Counted from the stretch's first letter, positions 11,701-23,193 are shown. The stretch: 64,000 nucleotides of DNA from Sphagnum magellanicum (GCA_021904315.1 CM038923.1:18048038-18112037), one strand, 5' to 3'. Program-made: numbers and translations. The notes: generated by a model from the sequence alone, not told the origin.

Positions 11701-14700
11701 AAATTGCTCTGGCAGCTGAACTTGAACAGAATGTCAGCACTAAGTACTCCCTGGAAGGTGAACTGAAGGCAGCAAGGGCAAATGCATCTACTTTGACAGA
11801 ACAGAATCTTAGATTGGAAACTGAACTTTTGGCAGCAAGCCTGGCAGCAATCAACTTGAGAGAAAAAATTGCTGAATTGGAAGCTCAGACTGCAGGTTTG
11901 GAGGCATCAAAAGTTGCATTGACAGCAGAGCTTGAACAGGATGTTGATGCGAGGTGCTCACTGGAAGCAGAACTGAAGGCAGCAAGAATTACCACATCTG
12001 ACTTGATAGAACAGAATCTCACATTGACTGCACAAGTTGCAGAACTGCACGTGAAGCTGGTTGTTTCAGAAAGAGACCTTGAACAGAAATTTGCAGCACT
12101 GAGTTCCCTTGAATCTGAACTTGTGGGAGAACGATTGATGGTAACCTGCATGACAGAAGAAATCTCCAAGTTCCAAATTCAGATTGCAGAGCTTGAGAAG
12201 AAGGTGGAGGCTGCAAGATTCCTGCAGAATGAACTCACTTCAGCAACAGTGGCTGTATGTCACTTGACTGAAAAGAGCTCAAAGTTTGAAGCTCAAATTG
12301 CAGAGCTGCAGGCAAAGAATTGCGCTCTCAACACAGACCTTCAACATCAACTTGAAGAATTGAAGGCAATGGAGGGTGAACTCAGGGCAGTAAGAATGAC
12401 TGCATATAACACAACAGAAGAAAATGCTAGACTGAATGTGCAAGTTGAAGAACTGCAAACAAAGAAGGTTGCTTCAGAGGGGGAGCTTGAACAGAAAGCT
12501 GCAACACAAATCCTACTTGAAGGTGAAGTTGTAGCAGCAAGACTGACAGTTTCCTGCATGGAAGGTGAACTCAAGGCAGCAAGAATGACTGCATCTAACA
12601 TGACAGAAGAAATTGTTAGATTGAATGGGCAAGTTGCAGAACTGCAAGCAAAGAAGGTTTCTTCAGAGGGGGAGCTTGAACAGAAAGCTGCAGTGCAAAT
12701 AATACTAGAAGGTGAAGTTGAAGCAGCAAGATTGGCAGTCTCCTACATGGAAGGTGAACTCAGGGCAGAAAGAATAATTGCATCTAACATGACAGAAGAA
12801 AATGTTAGATTGAATGCACAAGTTGCAGAACTGCAAACAAAGAAGGTTGCTGCAGAGGGAGAGCTTGAACAGAAAACTGCAGCACAAATCCTCCTTGAAG
12901 GTCAAGTTGAAGCAGCAAGACTGGCAGTTTCCCAAATGGAAGGTGAACTCAGGGCAGCAAGAATAACTGCATCTAACATGACAGAAGAAAATGCTAGATT
13001 GAATGCACAAGTTGCAGAACTGCAAGCAAAGAAGGTTGCTGCAGAGGGAGAGCTTGAACAGAAAACTGCAGCACAAATCCTCCTTGAAGGTCAAGTTGAA
13101 GCAGCAAGACTGGCAGTTTCCCGAATGGAAGGTGAACTCAGGGCAGCAAGAATGACTGCATCTAACATGACAGAAGAAAATGCTAGATTGAATGCACAAG
13201 TTGCAGAACTGCAAGCGAAGAAGGTTGCTGCAGAGGGAGAGCTTGAACAGAAAACTGCAGCACAAATCCTCCTTGAAGGTCAAGTTGAAGCAGCAAGACT
13301 GGCAGTTTCCCGAATGGAAGGTGAACTCAGGGCAGCAAGAATGACTGCATCTAACATGACAGAAGAAATTGTTAGATTGAATGGGCAAGTGGCAGAACTA
13401 CAAGCAAAAAAGGTTTCTTCAGAGTGGGAGTTTGAACAAAAAGCTGCAGCACAAATCCTACTGGAAGGTGAAGTTGTGGCAGCAAGACTGGCAGTTTCCC
13501 AAATGGAAGGTGAACTCAGGGCAGCAAGAATGACTGCATCTAACATGACAGAAGAAATTGTTAGATTGAATGGGCAAGTTGCAGAGCTGCAAGCAAGGAA
13601 GGTTTCATCAGAGGGGGAGCTTGAACATAAAGCTGCAGCACAAATCATACTAGAAGGTGAAGTTGTAGGAGCAAGACTGGCAATTTCACACATGGAAGGT
13701 GAACTCAGGGCTGCAAGAATGGCTGCATCTAACATGACAGAAGAAAATACTCGACTGAATGCACAAGTTGCAGAACTGGAAGCAATTAAGGCTAGTGCAG
13801 AGTGTGAGCTTGAACAGAAAGTTGCAGCCCAGATCCTACTGGAACATGAACTTGTTGCAGCAAAATTCACAGCATCCCACATGGAAAATGAATTCAGGGC
13901 AGCAAGAATTACTGCATTTGACATGACAGAAGAAAATGATAGATTGAATGCACAAGTTGCAGAATTGCAAGCAAAGAAAGTTGCTTTGGAGGTGGAGCTT
14001 GATCACAGAGTTGCAACACAGATCCAACTGGAAGATGAATGCCCCAAGCTGAAAGCTGAGATTGCAGTGCTGGAGAAGAAGGTTGAAGCGATGAGGTCTC
14101 TTGAACTAAGAATTGGCATGTTGGAGGAGGAGTTGAATGCAAAGGAAGATGCCATTGAAAGTCTTGAAAAGCAGCACTTAGCTGCAGTGCAACAAAAGGA
14201 AACCCTATTGGAGAATGCAGAGCAAAACCTGATCACTATGAAATCTGACAGAGACAGGGTCTGTACAGAGCTGCAATCATTGCACAAGGAACTGGTGACT
14301 CTGCAATCTCAGGCAGATTCTCATGAGGCAGCTGCTCTTGAAGCTCAAAAGGTCTCTCTTGCTCTAGTCCTCTCTAACATGAATGATTGTAGCAAGTCTT
14401 AATACTGGGCACTGTTTTATGTCTCTTCCTACTTGAGTTTGCTCTTGCTAAATCGATCTAACTAAGCATATTTGTATGCAGAATGCTAAGTTGACTGAAA
14501 GATGTCTCAAAGAGAAGGAGGAGGAATCAAGGCTTCTTCAAACTTCAGTGGAGGCATTACAAAGTACTCTTAGTGCCTTAGAGAATCAGGTGTGTGAAAA
14601 TTCAAAGCTTTGTACTATTGCAGTCTCTCTAGTATATGCGTGACATGGACTGATCAAGTCAAGCATTAATTGCAGCTTGACCTCCTGAAGCGAGAATCAG

Positions 14701-16290
14701 AGCAACAGCGAATGATGCGAGAAGATTTGGAGTTGGACCTTGAGGGCATGAGGAATCACATGTCCATGATGCATGCACTGCGCAGTACTGATGCCTGGAA
14801 TGCACAGAGCTTCCAGACAGCACAATCCACAAATGCTGAGCTGCAAAGGTAAGCTTTTTTTTACTTCTCTCTGGACGTGCATCCTGTCACAAATTTCAGC
14901 AAACAAACACTGTATGGATTGGAGTTTCATTGGAAGTTCTTGTGGCTTTCTTTTTGCAGGCAATTGGATGAGAAAGATAAGGAACTGGAACAGGTACGCA
15001 AGAAACTTGAGTCATTGCACTGCCAGTGTGATGACTACACAAGGAAAATTGAGGACATGGAAGCAGATTTAACACATGTGCAGCAGGAGATACTGGCCCT
15101 CCGCATAGAATGCGAACACAAAGACAAACAGGTCTGTCCTTTCTACAATACTTCCCTGCTGAAGGATTGTTGATTCATGCAGGGGAAAAGCAATGACAAA
15201 AGCTTATGATATGCTGCAAGAATTCTAACCTAGATGTGAAACAAGGGTCCTCATTGTGTTCATATGGTTTTTGCAGATAAGCACACTGAATGTACAACTT
15301 GCAGATGCAGAGAGCCTTACACAAGATGTAATGCGTGATCTCCACAGTGTAAAACTGGATATCAGCAACTATGCTGTGCGTGCTTCTCTTCTATCCATAC
15401 CTCACCCAAATTCTTCATTTGACAACTTGCTGACAGGATCTTAGTTCTTATATATTGTGGTGGTAATGCAGTCTCTTGTGAGTCAACAGCAACTTGAGCT
15501 GATCTCAGAGAGGGCTCGACATTTTGATGAAGCTCAAGAAAAGGTGGTGTTCCCTTCTCTGGTTTCTGTTCTTTCTGACAATATACAGGCAGACAACTTG
15601 GATCAGACTCTAATGGCCAAGACTTTCATTGGTGCAGGATGAAGAAGTTTCAAACTTACGAGCACAACTGAACAAGGAACGTGAAAGGTGAATCATAAGA
15701 CCTCTCACACTGCATTCAAAGGTTCTATGTTTCTGAGTTTTTTTTCACCTCATTCACCATTTCAAACAAAGTCTTGGCACAATGAAGTCATGTGGGAACT
15801 GAGATTTTGTCTTGTCTGGATATCCAGCTGGATGCTGGAAATGCACCACAAGCAAGCAGAGATTGTGGTCAGCCGTGTATTATCAGAGAAGCTCCTCCTG
15901 AAAAACAAGACCCTTGCCAACGAGTACAAAAAACTCAAGGTATTCAAATCTGCACCTTCTCTGACACAAGCCTTTAAATTTGTGATTGCTCCTTTTTTTT
16001 TGCTGAGTTTGGTCAACCAACTTTGTTCAAGAGCCTGGATAAACTCAGAGCAAGTTCTGAACACACATTCTTTATATGCTTAGCAGCCTGCATGCAATTG
16101 TTATGCTTTGCAGGCTGACCATGCAGGGAAGAGAAAACAGTTGCAACTATTGGAGGAGGAGCTCAAGCAGCTAACTGAGCTGCAAAGCTGTACAGAAAGT
16201 GAGACTGAAGATTTTGATGAGGTCAAACAGTTCCAAGCTCTACTTGCATGTGCAAATGCAAATGATGAGCTTCCACAAAATCAGGCCTAA
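2792..16290 (+). CDS. KIN12: KIN-12 kinesin (POK/PAKRP1-like) with very long coiled-coil rod
   Basis: Plus-end-type kinesin of the plant KIN-12 family; known members act at the phragmoplast and division site in cytokinesis. Model, 29 exons, phases all consistent, about 3,061 aa: 2792-3302, 3495-3985, 4234-4389, 4572-4655, 4807-4926, 5144-5257, 5412-5594, 5714-5784, 5918-5992, 6129-6216, 6344-6402, 6625-6688, 6873-6938, 7058-7231, 7398-7502, 7671-7906, 8038-8107, 8269-8334, 8480-8559, 8694-8775, 9024-14351, 14482-14589, 14676-14848, 14960-15131, 15277-15375, 15472-15543, 15638-15687, 15828-15939, 16114-16290. Residues 1-330 are Ser/Ala-rich. The motor spans about 331-670: P-loop GQTGSGKT (413-420, split by an intron), switch [11 protein letters not shown], switch [11 protein letters not shown] (569-577), then [11 protein letters not shown]. 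The rest is coiled coil. LGLVIM after switch II resembles POK rather than PAKRP1. It is longer than Arabidopsis POK2 as I recall it (about 2.8k aa). Exon 1 could instead run on to a stop at 3403, but the donor at 3303 keeps the frame. Family call is firm; some exon edges are not. Confidence 0.93.
6939..7057 (+). other. Intron 13 of KIN-12 with non-canonical GC donor
   Basis: The exon ends CTAAAG and the intron begins GCAAGA, so the donor is GC rather than GT; the acceptor is AAAACAG. Read-through meets a stop within a few codons. Using GC joins RLK directly to EELSSL in phase 0, which matches how the family reads on from the motor into its neck region. AG|GCAAG is the usual context of GC-AG introns. 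Confidence 0.75.
8108..8268 (+). other. Intron 17 of KIN-12 with non-canonical GC donor
   Basis: The exon ends AATCAG and the intron begins GCAAGC, a second GC donor in the same gene; the acceptor is ATGACAG. Reading through meets TGA within six codons, and no in-frame GT lies nearby. Splicing here gives LRNQ followed by MLELLNGK in phase 0. Confidence 0.72.
10458..10673 (+). repeat. Four tandem 54-bp (18-residue) repeats in the KIN-12 rod
   Basis: Units start at 10458, 10512, 10566 and 10620. Each encodes G-x-LMS-x-QV-x-EL-x-x-x-L-[HD]-x-x, for example [18 protein letters not shown]. They lie around residues 1444-1515 inside the long exon. The unit of 18 residues is not a multiple of seven, so the heptad register should shift across the block, unlike in the larger repeats downstream. 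Confidence 0.9.
11751..12107 (+). repeat. Two diverged older repeat units (70 and 49 residues) of the KIN-12 rod
   Basis: A 210-bp unit (11751-11960) and a 147-bp unit (11961-12107) both open with L-E-x-E-L-K-A-A-R and carry T-E/I-E-Q-N-L-x-L followed later by LEQ. They look like worn versions of the 63-residue repeats that begin at 12369. Their lengths, 70 and 49, are ten and seven heptads. Confidence 0.65.
12369..14069 (+). repeat. Nine tandem 189-bp (63-residue) repeats in the KIN-12 rod
   Basis: Units start exactly every 189 bp at 12369, 12558, 12747, 12936, 13125, 13314, 13503, 13692 and 13881. Each opens with ME-[GN]-E-[LF]-[RK]-A and contains TEE, RLN-[AVG]-QV-[AE]-EL and, in eight units, LE followed by A-[AG]-[RK]. 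The ninth drifts off after about 50 residues. Sixty-three residues is exactly nine heptads. Units 4 and 5 differ at only 2 of 189 bases by my count. Units 2, 6 and 7 share EIVRLNGQ and KVSSE, while 3, 4 and 5 share RLNAQ and [12 protein letters not shown], so two subtypes are interleaved. Confidence 0.95.
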
Positions 16291-19200
16291 ATTTGTGATG
16301 TAAACATGTAAGCCATATTGAAGCGCCCTTGACACTTGCTTCTTCCTGTTTAGCAAGGAAGAAGTGGAAGTTGCTCAGTACAAACCAGAATCTAGACATG
16401 CATGCACATCTCAACCCAATGAATTCATGAACAAAAGCAAATTGAAAACTCATATAGTGTTTGCATTTTCCACTGTTTGAAAAGCTCAAAACAATCCTCA
16501 ACTCAAAGATACAACCCTGGAGCCTGTAAAATTCTTGAAGTGGATAATATTACCTTAAGATCTTCTGTATTCTTAAATTCAGTTAAAATTCTACTTATGC
16601 AGAAATCTTGTTATATGCTTTATCAGTTTGCTGAAACTCTCCAGTGGACTAATTTGTGCAGGATTTGATGGGGAAGGGATGAGAATAGTCAACCATATCC
16701 CCTTTACTTTTAATGCACAGGTGTTGCATTCCATCACATGATGGTTGCTTATTGGCTAGAACATTGTCATTTCTATTTGAAAACATTTTCATCAAGTTAG
16801 ATCAGGTGGATTAGACTAGTCAATCACTAGTCAAATAAAATTTTAGGATTTTCCTCATCAAGATGTGTGTTAATCATTACTTCAAAAATAATACTAACTG
16901 TAGAGACACAACACCCCTGTTAATATAACATTCGAAAAGAAACTAGATATTCATTCAAGTCTCCAACATCGAGAACAGCCTCATAACATCTTGTTAATGC
17001 AGCATCATACACCATCAATCTGAAGACCTACCTTCCCCTGTATAAATTTGCATAGCTCACACTTTCAACTGAGCTCTAATTTGAAAGCCAGTTCTAGCAA
17101 GTGCAATGTAACATTTCTGTATCCAAATCATTTCTGGTCATTGGAATGGAAATGACATTGGGAGAGAATATGGGAATGCCATCATTGAGGACATGTTCTG
17201 CTAGAGCTAGAACAAAAGTACAAGTACCATGCATGACTAGAGAACTGATGGAAACATGGAAAGCATCATTTAAACCGAGATAAGTAAATTGAATCCAAAT
17301 GTTATGTCAGACTTCTACAACAATACTGAGAACTTGTGACAACACAGAGAGCACATTACCAGTATGGAAAAGCATAAAATGTAACAAGCACATGAACAAG
17401 CATAGCAAGATTGTCTATGTGCATAAGCATATCAAAAGAGACAGTGACTGAATTATGTGAGCCATGCATTTGCTGCATAGTTATGGCAAAGTTTTTGCAT
17501 TAATTTTCAAAAGGGAGGTATGTATTGTGCCTCTTTCACTAAACCTCTATCACATCCACCTTGATATCAAGCCTAGCAAATCATGGAAGGTTTGACCTGA
17601 TAGACATTTGTGTTAGTTAGGGCTAAAAAATGGTAAAGGCATGATTTTGAAAGGCATATCTGGGCTTATAATATATGCCAGAGTGTTGTGAGATTGCCAT
17701 AGCAGCTGCCATGAGCCATGCAGCCACTACCATAGCTCCAGGGCCTGGAACTTTGCAAGTACCTGTGGAGGCATGCAGCTGCCATGAGCCATGCAGCCAT
17801 TACCATAGCTCCAGGGCCTGGAACTTTGGAAGGACTTGTGGAGGCATGCAGCTTAATTGGCCAGCCTGCCAAGAGAGAAATGAGACACTTGAATATCTGC
17901 TGTGCTCAACAATGTTTCTCTTGAAAAGGTGCCATGATGCCAACCCCTTTAGTTTTTCTGAAAGTAAGCTGTGGTTGGCAAAAGGAAGAAGATTCAGAAG
18001 GAATCCTGTGAATAATATGTTGAATGCAAGTGAAAGGGTATGTGATACAATGTAGTTAAAAAGATACCAGAGTCAGCATGTTCTTTGGGGCCTCTGCACC
18101 AGCTGCAGCTGAATTTGCTGCTAAAATAAAGGCTTTTACTGGATCCTCATTTACAGCCAAGTTCTGCAAAATTGCCCAATCAAACAAAAAATTCCTGGTT
18201 ACATCAATGGGTGCTTAAGAAATTGGTTGACAACAAAATAACTATGAGAGCTTTCATGCCCCATGATCCATATTCTCTGACTCATTCATTCTAGCTTGAA
18301 TTTGCAAATTGTGCAATCCCTGTTAAAGCAAAGATCATTCAGTCCTTGAAAATTTACACCTCTTTGCAGCAATGAAGGTTGGCAGCATCTCTGGTTGTAT
18401 CCAAAGGAACACTTTATTGCTGGGTGAGCCTGTTGATTATGCACACATACAAGCCTCTCCTGACCCTGAACCAACCAGTTAGTTAGCAACACATCAACAG
18501 TTCTGACACAAAAATGTGACGGCAATAAGTAATAGTTGCTGATCATGTCCTCTGATTGCTGTCTTTGTGCATCATGAACTTCAGGAGATGTTACAATAGG
18601 CTCTTGTAAGATCTCTGTGGAGGAAGCCTAGTGACCAGATACAGCCCTGGTTTTCAATTACCAATGATAGCTGTTTGCACAATGAATTTTCATAATTTTT
18701 TTGTGCAAATCCTCTGAGAGCAGTACCTGAAAGCAAGAAGGAAATGACACTACTGAAAAGTTTGGTTGATCTACATGTTCTGGGACCTCTTGAAGTGTTG
18801 TTGATGCAGGAATAAGAGTGTCTAGTATTATGTTCAATGCCCTGCTGATGCACCTCCACATTTACTTACAGCTGCCACAGCTGCCTCAAATGCTACTGAC
18901 CCTGAGGGTGAGAACAAAGGATCATCAACCCTCTTATATCAGCAGACAATGATGCTTATACTGTGATCACTGACACAACTAACTGGAGTTGAAGTTATCA
19001 TTTATGTAGTATATACAGCAGTATCACTGAGAGACATCAAATGCAACATAAGAAACAGAAGTACATGGCAACTTATTCTCAAATTGAGCATGAGGTAGAG
19101 AGTCTTAAGTCACATCAAGGATCTAATCTTCAAAACACACAAGAGGTTTGGATGACTGACAGACTTGTATATTCTGACAGAAACATTTTCAGTTGCATTC

Positions 19201-21425
19201 TCTTTTAGGTTTGCATAGGCTACTCTACAGAATACGTCATACCTTCAACATTGACAAAAACGTTCAATGTCAGAACTCAAAAACTTGTCTGTGAGGATGA
19301 TTCCAGTCTGATCATATGATTGGCTGCTGTCTCCACTCTGGCATGGTACTGCCAACAACTTGAGCACAAAATCCAAAAGCTCACAGAAATACAGGAAGTA
19401 ATGCCCACAGTGACATGAAGGAGAACATTGTCATGAGCTGACGAAGGAAGATCTGGTGGAATTTACCCTCCCTTGAGATGGTTAGAAACAAAGCAAACAT
19501 ATGACAACTTAAGGACATCAGTACTGCAGAGAAACCGCAAACACCTCTGATCCTGTGTGCTGCAAAGGGAAAAAAATATAGTTCAATGGGTAAAAGGTGT
19601 TCAGGAAATCTTATAGAATGCCACTAGTACCACCTGTTACTCTCTTGACTGAACAACCTAGCTGATTTACAGTCTCAGCAGCATCATTGAGGGGGTAGCT
19701 GCAGAAGCAAAATAGTCACCAACTGATGTATCCAACAAAGAACTTGCACAAAAACTGATGTTAAGTCTGTATTATGCAAACTTATCACTATTTTGAACTG
19801 TTAACATGCAAGTGACACACTCATCATGAAGAGGCCAGTCCTGATGCCAGAAAAATCAACTACAACTCTTTCCATAGACACATGCTATCTAGTTTTGGCC
19901 AGTCCATTGCAGCAGAACTTATGGTTGTTCCACAATCACCATGTCCAACTTTGTTGTCCCAATCATTCAATGATTCTTGAAAATCAAGCACAGCCCCTTG
20001 CACCTGAGTAGATGGCCACCTGCAGTTTCGGGCCTCAGGAGGTCGATTCCTTTGGCTGACTTGGAGCCTGAATACCCCAACAAAGACATGGAAATGAAAA
20101 TCATCATTTGATGCAAGATAGAATGAGACAAGAAATGTGAAAACCTATCTTTCTGATTGCAAATTAGATATAATAAAGGATGACAATCACAACTGCTAGT
20201 CTAAGATCAACAGGACTACAAAACAGCTACTATAAATCAGTAGTGATACATACATATATGCACATTGTGTGAGGCTCTAGTCCATGACAAAGGCTAAGAG
20301 TTTCCAGAACAAATACTCATGGCTCCCACAAAACTGACGATCAAAAATACAAATCTTAATCAAGGACAACAGCATTTGTTGAGTATCTATAGCATCAGTG
20401 TTCACAGTTTTACAAGGGGCATGGTTTGAAAATGAAACTGTGAAACAGGTGATGCTTTGAGCAGAGTACTTTTGTTTTGGTGTTGTGCTGGAAGTAGAAG
20501 TGCAACAGGCAATGTTGTTGATTGGCATGGTCGTGGGGGTCAAAACAGAAGAGTAAACACAAGGCACTTATTTTCAGGATCAATAGTACTCCATATGAAA
20601 TTCATTTCAACAAGCATCGGAAGGATTTACTACAAGAACAACCCTAAACTTGAATGACCAGCCATGTTGGTCTCTCTCTCCCTTTGCCACAGACATTGTA
20701 CAAAAGAGCACATTATGCAATTAGTGACAGCATCATGTTGAGATAATGTAAACTTCTTCAAGAGATGCACCAGCAACACCAACAGGCCAAGCTTATGCCT
20801 GAGTGGGAGCTTCAAGTGCATCTAGAATTAAGTCATCCACCTTCAGCACAGAGAGAGACATGCCTGTATACATAATAAAGAACATGTTATAAGGGGAAAG
20901 AATGGCTCCAGCAACCAAAGCGGGACATGAAAGGGGTGGCAGTAGAATACTAGTATGTTTTCTCTGACATGAATATATGTCAAGAGTCATATCTTTACTG
21001 TTATAAGAGGAAAGTGGCATCTTCAAGTTACCATGCCTAGAACAAAAGCACAACATCTTTGGTGAGAGGACATACTGGGGAAAGAATCTACTTCAGGATA
21101 TATATGCCACAAGATCCACTGCTCCAGGTTCAACATGCTGCAAACATGGACATGATCTCTCAATTACGTTGCAAATTAAGTCACTAGATGCATTACAATG
21201 AACTTACTCTGCAGATGGCAAGGTAGTATCAGCCCAAGAGGGATACCCATGGCTCATACTCATGCCCTAAGATATATATTTTTGTTTTCCAACAGGGATA
21301 GTAGAGTAGTTATTGAAATGTGTAAAGTGTAACTATAAACTTCAAAAAAAGAAATCATGTGTCCTTATAATGTCCTACAAATGATCAAAAGAACACTTGT
21401 TTGAAACAAGTCTCCTCTTCAAATA
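16291..21425. other. Intergenic region with scattered gene-like fragments, no gene recognised
   Basis: Composition is closer to transcribed DNA than to the AT-rich repeats further on, but no product is recognisable. Open stretches on the plus strand include 17675-18055 (126 codons from an ATG, spanning the 73-bp duplication), about 18078-18217 (Ala/Phe-rich, FFGASAPAAAEF then FTGSSFTAKF), about 19020-19210 (Gln/Lys/Glu-rich) and 19320-19430 (coiled-coil-like LEHKIQKLTEIQE). On the minus strand, about 20815-20880 encodes SLSVLKVDDLILDALEA after an acceptor-like TATACAG. They do not join into one frame that I can defend; decayed genes or unannotated small exons are both possible. Confidence 0.4.
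17704..17849. repeat. 73-bp tandem duplication, two copies
   Basis: Copy 1 is 17704-17776 and copy 2 is 17777-17849, differing at only a few positions. Each starts AGCTGCCATGAGCCATGCAG and ends GTGGAGGCATGC. The low divergence suggests a recent duplication. Confidence 0.92.
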
Positions 21426-21429
21426 GTCC

Positions 21430-22120
21430 CACTCCAAAAACAACATTAGTATGTCTTGCAACTTCTTACACAACACTTGAGGATGCACTTGATCGCCCAT
21501 GCAATTTTTAATACAAAGTCATGAGGGTTGGGAGTAGAAACTAGGTGTCATATGTTGTAGCAATTTCAATTGTTCAAGCATGGCCAACATAATCCCCCAC
21601 CAAACTCAAGTCCTTAAAGCAAAGATCTAACATCAAAACAAGCACATCGTGGGTTTTAAACAATTTGAAAGAATCCATGAAATCCAGGAAAGGCTTCAAC
21701 ACAATAGCTACTTGTAATCACATGTTGGCACCAAGTTGCTTCACTTTCATGCACATGTCCATGTCCTCTACAACATCAACCTTTGCTTGCAAATTCAACC
21801 TATACTTAAGAAGTTGGACATATAACTTGATAGTTGTGGAGTGTTTCCATGGTACGATGTACACACTCTATGTCAAAACTAGAAGTACATATAGTATCAA
21901 AAGTAGTAACACATAAAATTTCACTCACTTTGAATTCTTCTAAAAATCCATTCAATTGATTTGGGCTTTAAAAACAAAGCATCTTATTGCCCCCTACTCA
22001 TCCATAGATCAAAAGTAGTTGTGGATGTAGGTGTTGCATCAAGTTGAGGCCACACATACAAATCTAGACATTTAGCAACTATGGCTAGAAGAATCTCTTA
22101 TGATAGTGTTCTTTGAAAAG
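21430..22120 (-). pseudogene. hAT transposase remnant (hAT-3), internally deleted
   Basis: Read on the minus strand, about 22060-22000 encodes PTSTTTFDLWMSRG, matching the CLSTIASFDLWMFKG segment of the hAT transposase at 30.5 kb. About 21645-21570 encodes LVLMLDLCFKDLSLV followed by YVGH, matching FLMLDPRFKSL and FVGRE of the same protein. The two motifs are about 400 bp apart here and about 1,030 bp apart in hAT-1, so the middle is deleted. Several stops interrupt the frame. Neither terminus was found. Confidence 0.6.
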
Positions 22121-23100
22121 GAAACACCAACTTTGGATCAAGCCTCAATGTTAATTTACACATCCACACATTTTCACAAGTGTTCAAGGGGAGATATCCT
22201 TTAGCCATTACTCGTGAGCAACACCAAGTCCTTAGGAAAAAAATTTGTACTTCATCTTCCTTTTTGTAAAGGGTTTTACTTCCAAAGAAATATGAAATTA
22301 CACCTAGTGTTATTTTTGGGTGTTTCTTGGTATGCTACATACATGACCTACAACCCTCATCGCTCATTGATTATGAACCCCTAATGCTTTCAATAGCAAA
22401 AACTTCAATAACATATGTAGCTATAAGCTTGACATGCTCAAATTCAACATGCCGCTTCATAAGACCTATCCCAAAAGACTTCTTGTATGCAATAATCCTT
22501 TTTCCCCTTTTGTCTTCTTCTCAACCAAAGTAGGATGGATAACATGTGGGAAACAAATACTACATTATAATTGTTGAACTAGCTCACAATTTGGAATGTC
22601 CACATTGTTTACAACAAGGAAAGCCCATGGAACATATTTGCAACTATGAATAGTCCAAAACTTGGCTTGCTTGTGTAAAGTCAACAAAGGTGTTATTTGA
22701 TCCTCCTCCCTAGTAGTAGAATTTTGGGTATTCATACTAAAACCATTAGATGAGGACAATGTTCCCCTATTATATGGAAGATTACATTGACTAACTTGGA
22801 CCAAATGCACATCAATTACATCTACATCAAAGGGCAATGAGGCTAAGGTGTCCCATACCACACAATGTTGTTCTTTTCTTGCCATTGTATAAGCCCTAAA
22901 CATTGCAAAAGAAGGGACTCAAAATTTTAATCACAATTCAAATTATGTTGTTGCATTGGGGGTTCAATGTTGCAATCAAAATAGAAATGTGCAAGTTGAA
23001 AAAAATGAAGAGAGCTCACTTGAACCTATTAGAACTTCTATCTATTGAAGCTTGAATGAATTGTTACTAGAATGGAAAAATTGTTGTTGCTAAAAACTTG
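22121..23100. other. AT-rich spacer, one unidentified 112-codon open frame (-)
   Basis: The minus-strand frame 22565-22903 encodes 112 residues with no motif I recognise. It lies on the 5' side of hAT-3 on the same strand, so it may be the N-terminal part of that decayed transposon, but no BED-finger cysteine pattern is evident. The remaining bases show no feature. Confidence 0.3.
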
Positions 23101-23103
23101 AAA

Positions 23104-23193
23104 CTATTGTTGTTGTTGGAGATTATTTACTAGAGTTGTTGCTATTGGAGATTATTTGCTGGAGTTGTTACTGTTGGAGATTATTTATTGGAG
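23104..23193. repeat. Three ~29-bp TTG-rich tandem repeats
   Basis: The phrase GTTGTT-n-TTGGAGATTATTTNCTNGA occurs three times in succession, followed by a wider GTT/TTG-rich stretch to about 23365. The Asn-rich open frame on the minus strand (23168-23470) is a by-product of this composition. Confidence 0.7.

Noticed and set aside
12705-13924. Long antisense frames (227 and 214 codons) opposite the kinesin repeats
   Set aside because: They are the complement of the 189-bp repeat, and their periodicity is inherited from the sense coding sequence.
12369-14069. CRISPR-like regular spacing
   Set aside because: The whole 189-bp unit is repeated with no unique spacers, and the array lies inside an exon of a plant gene.
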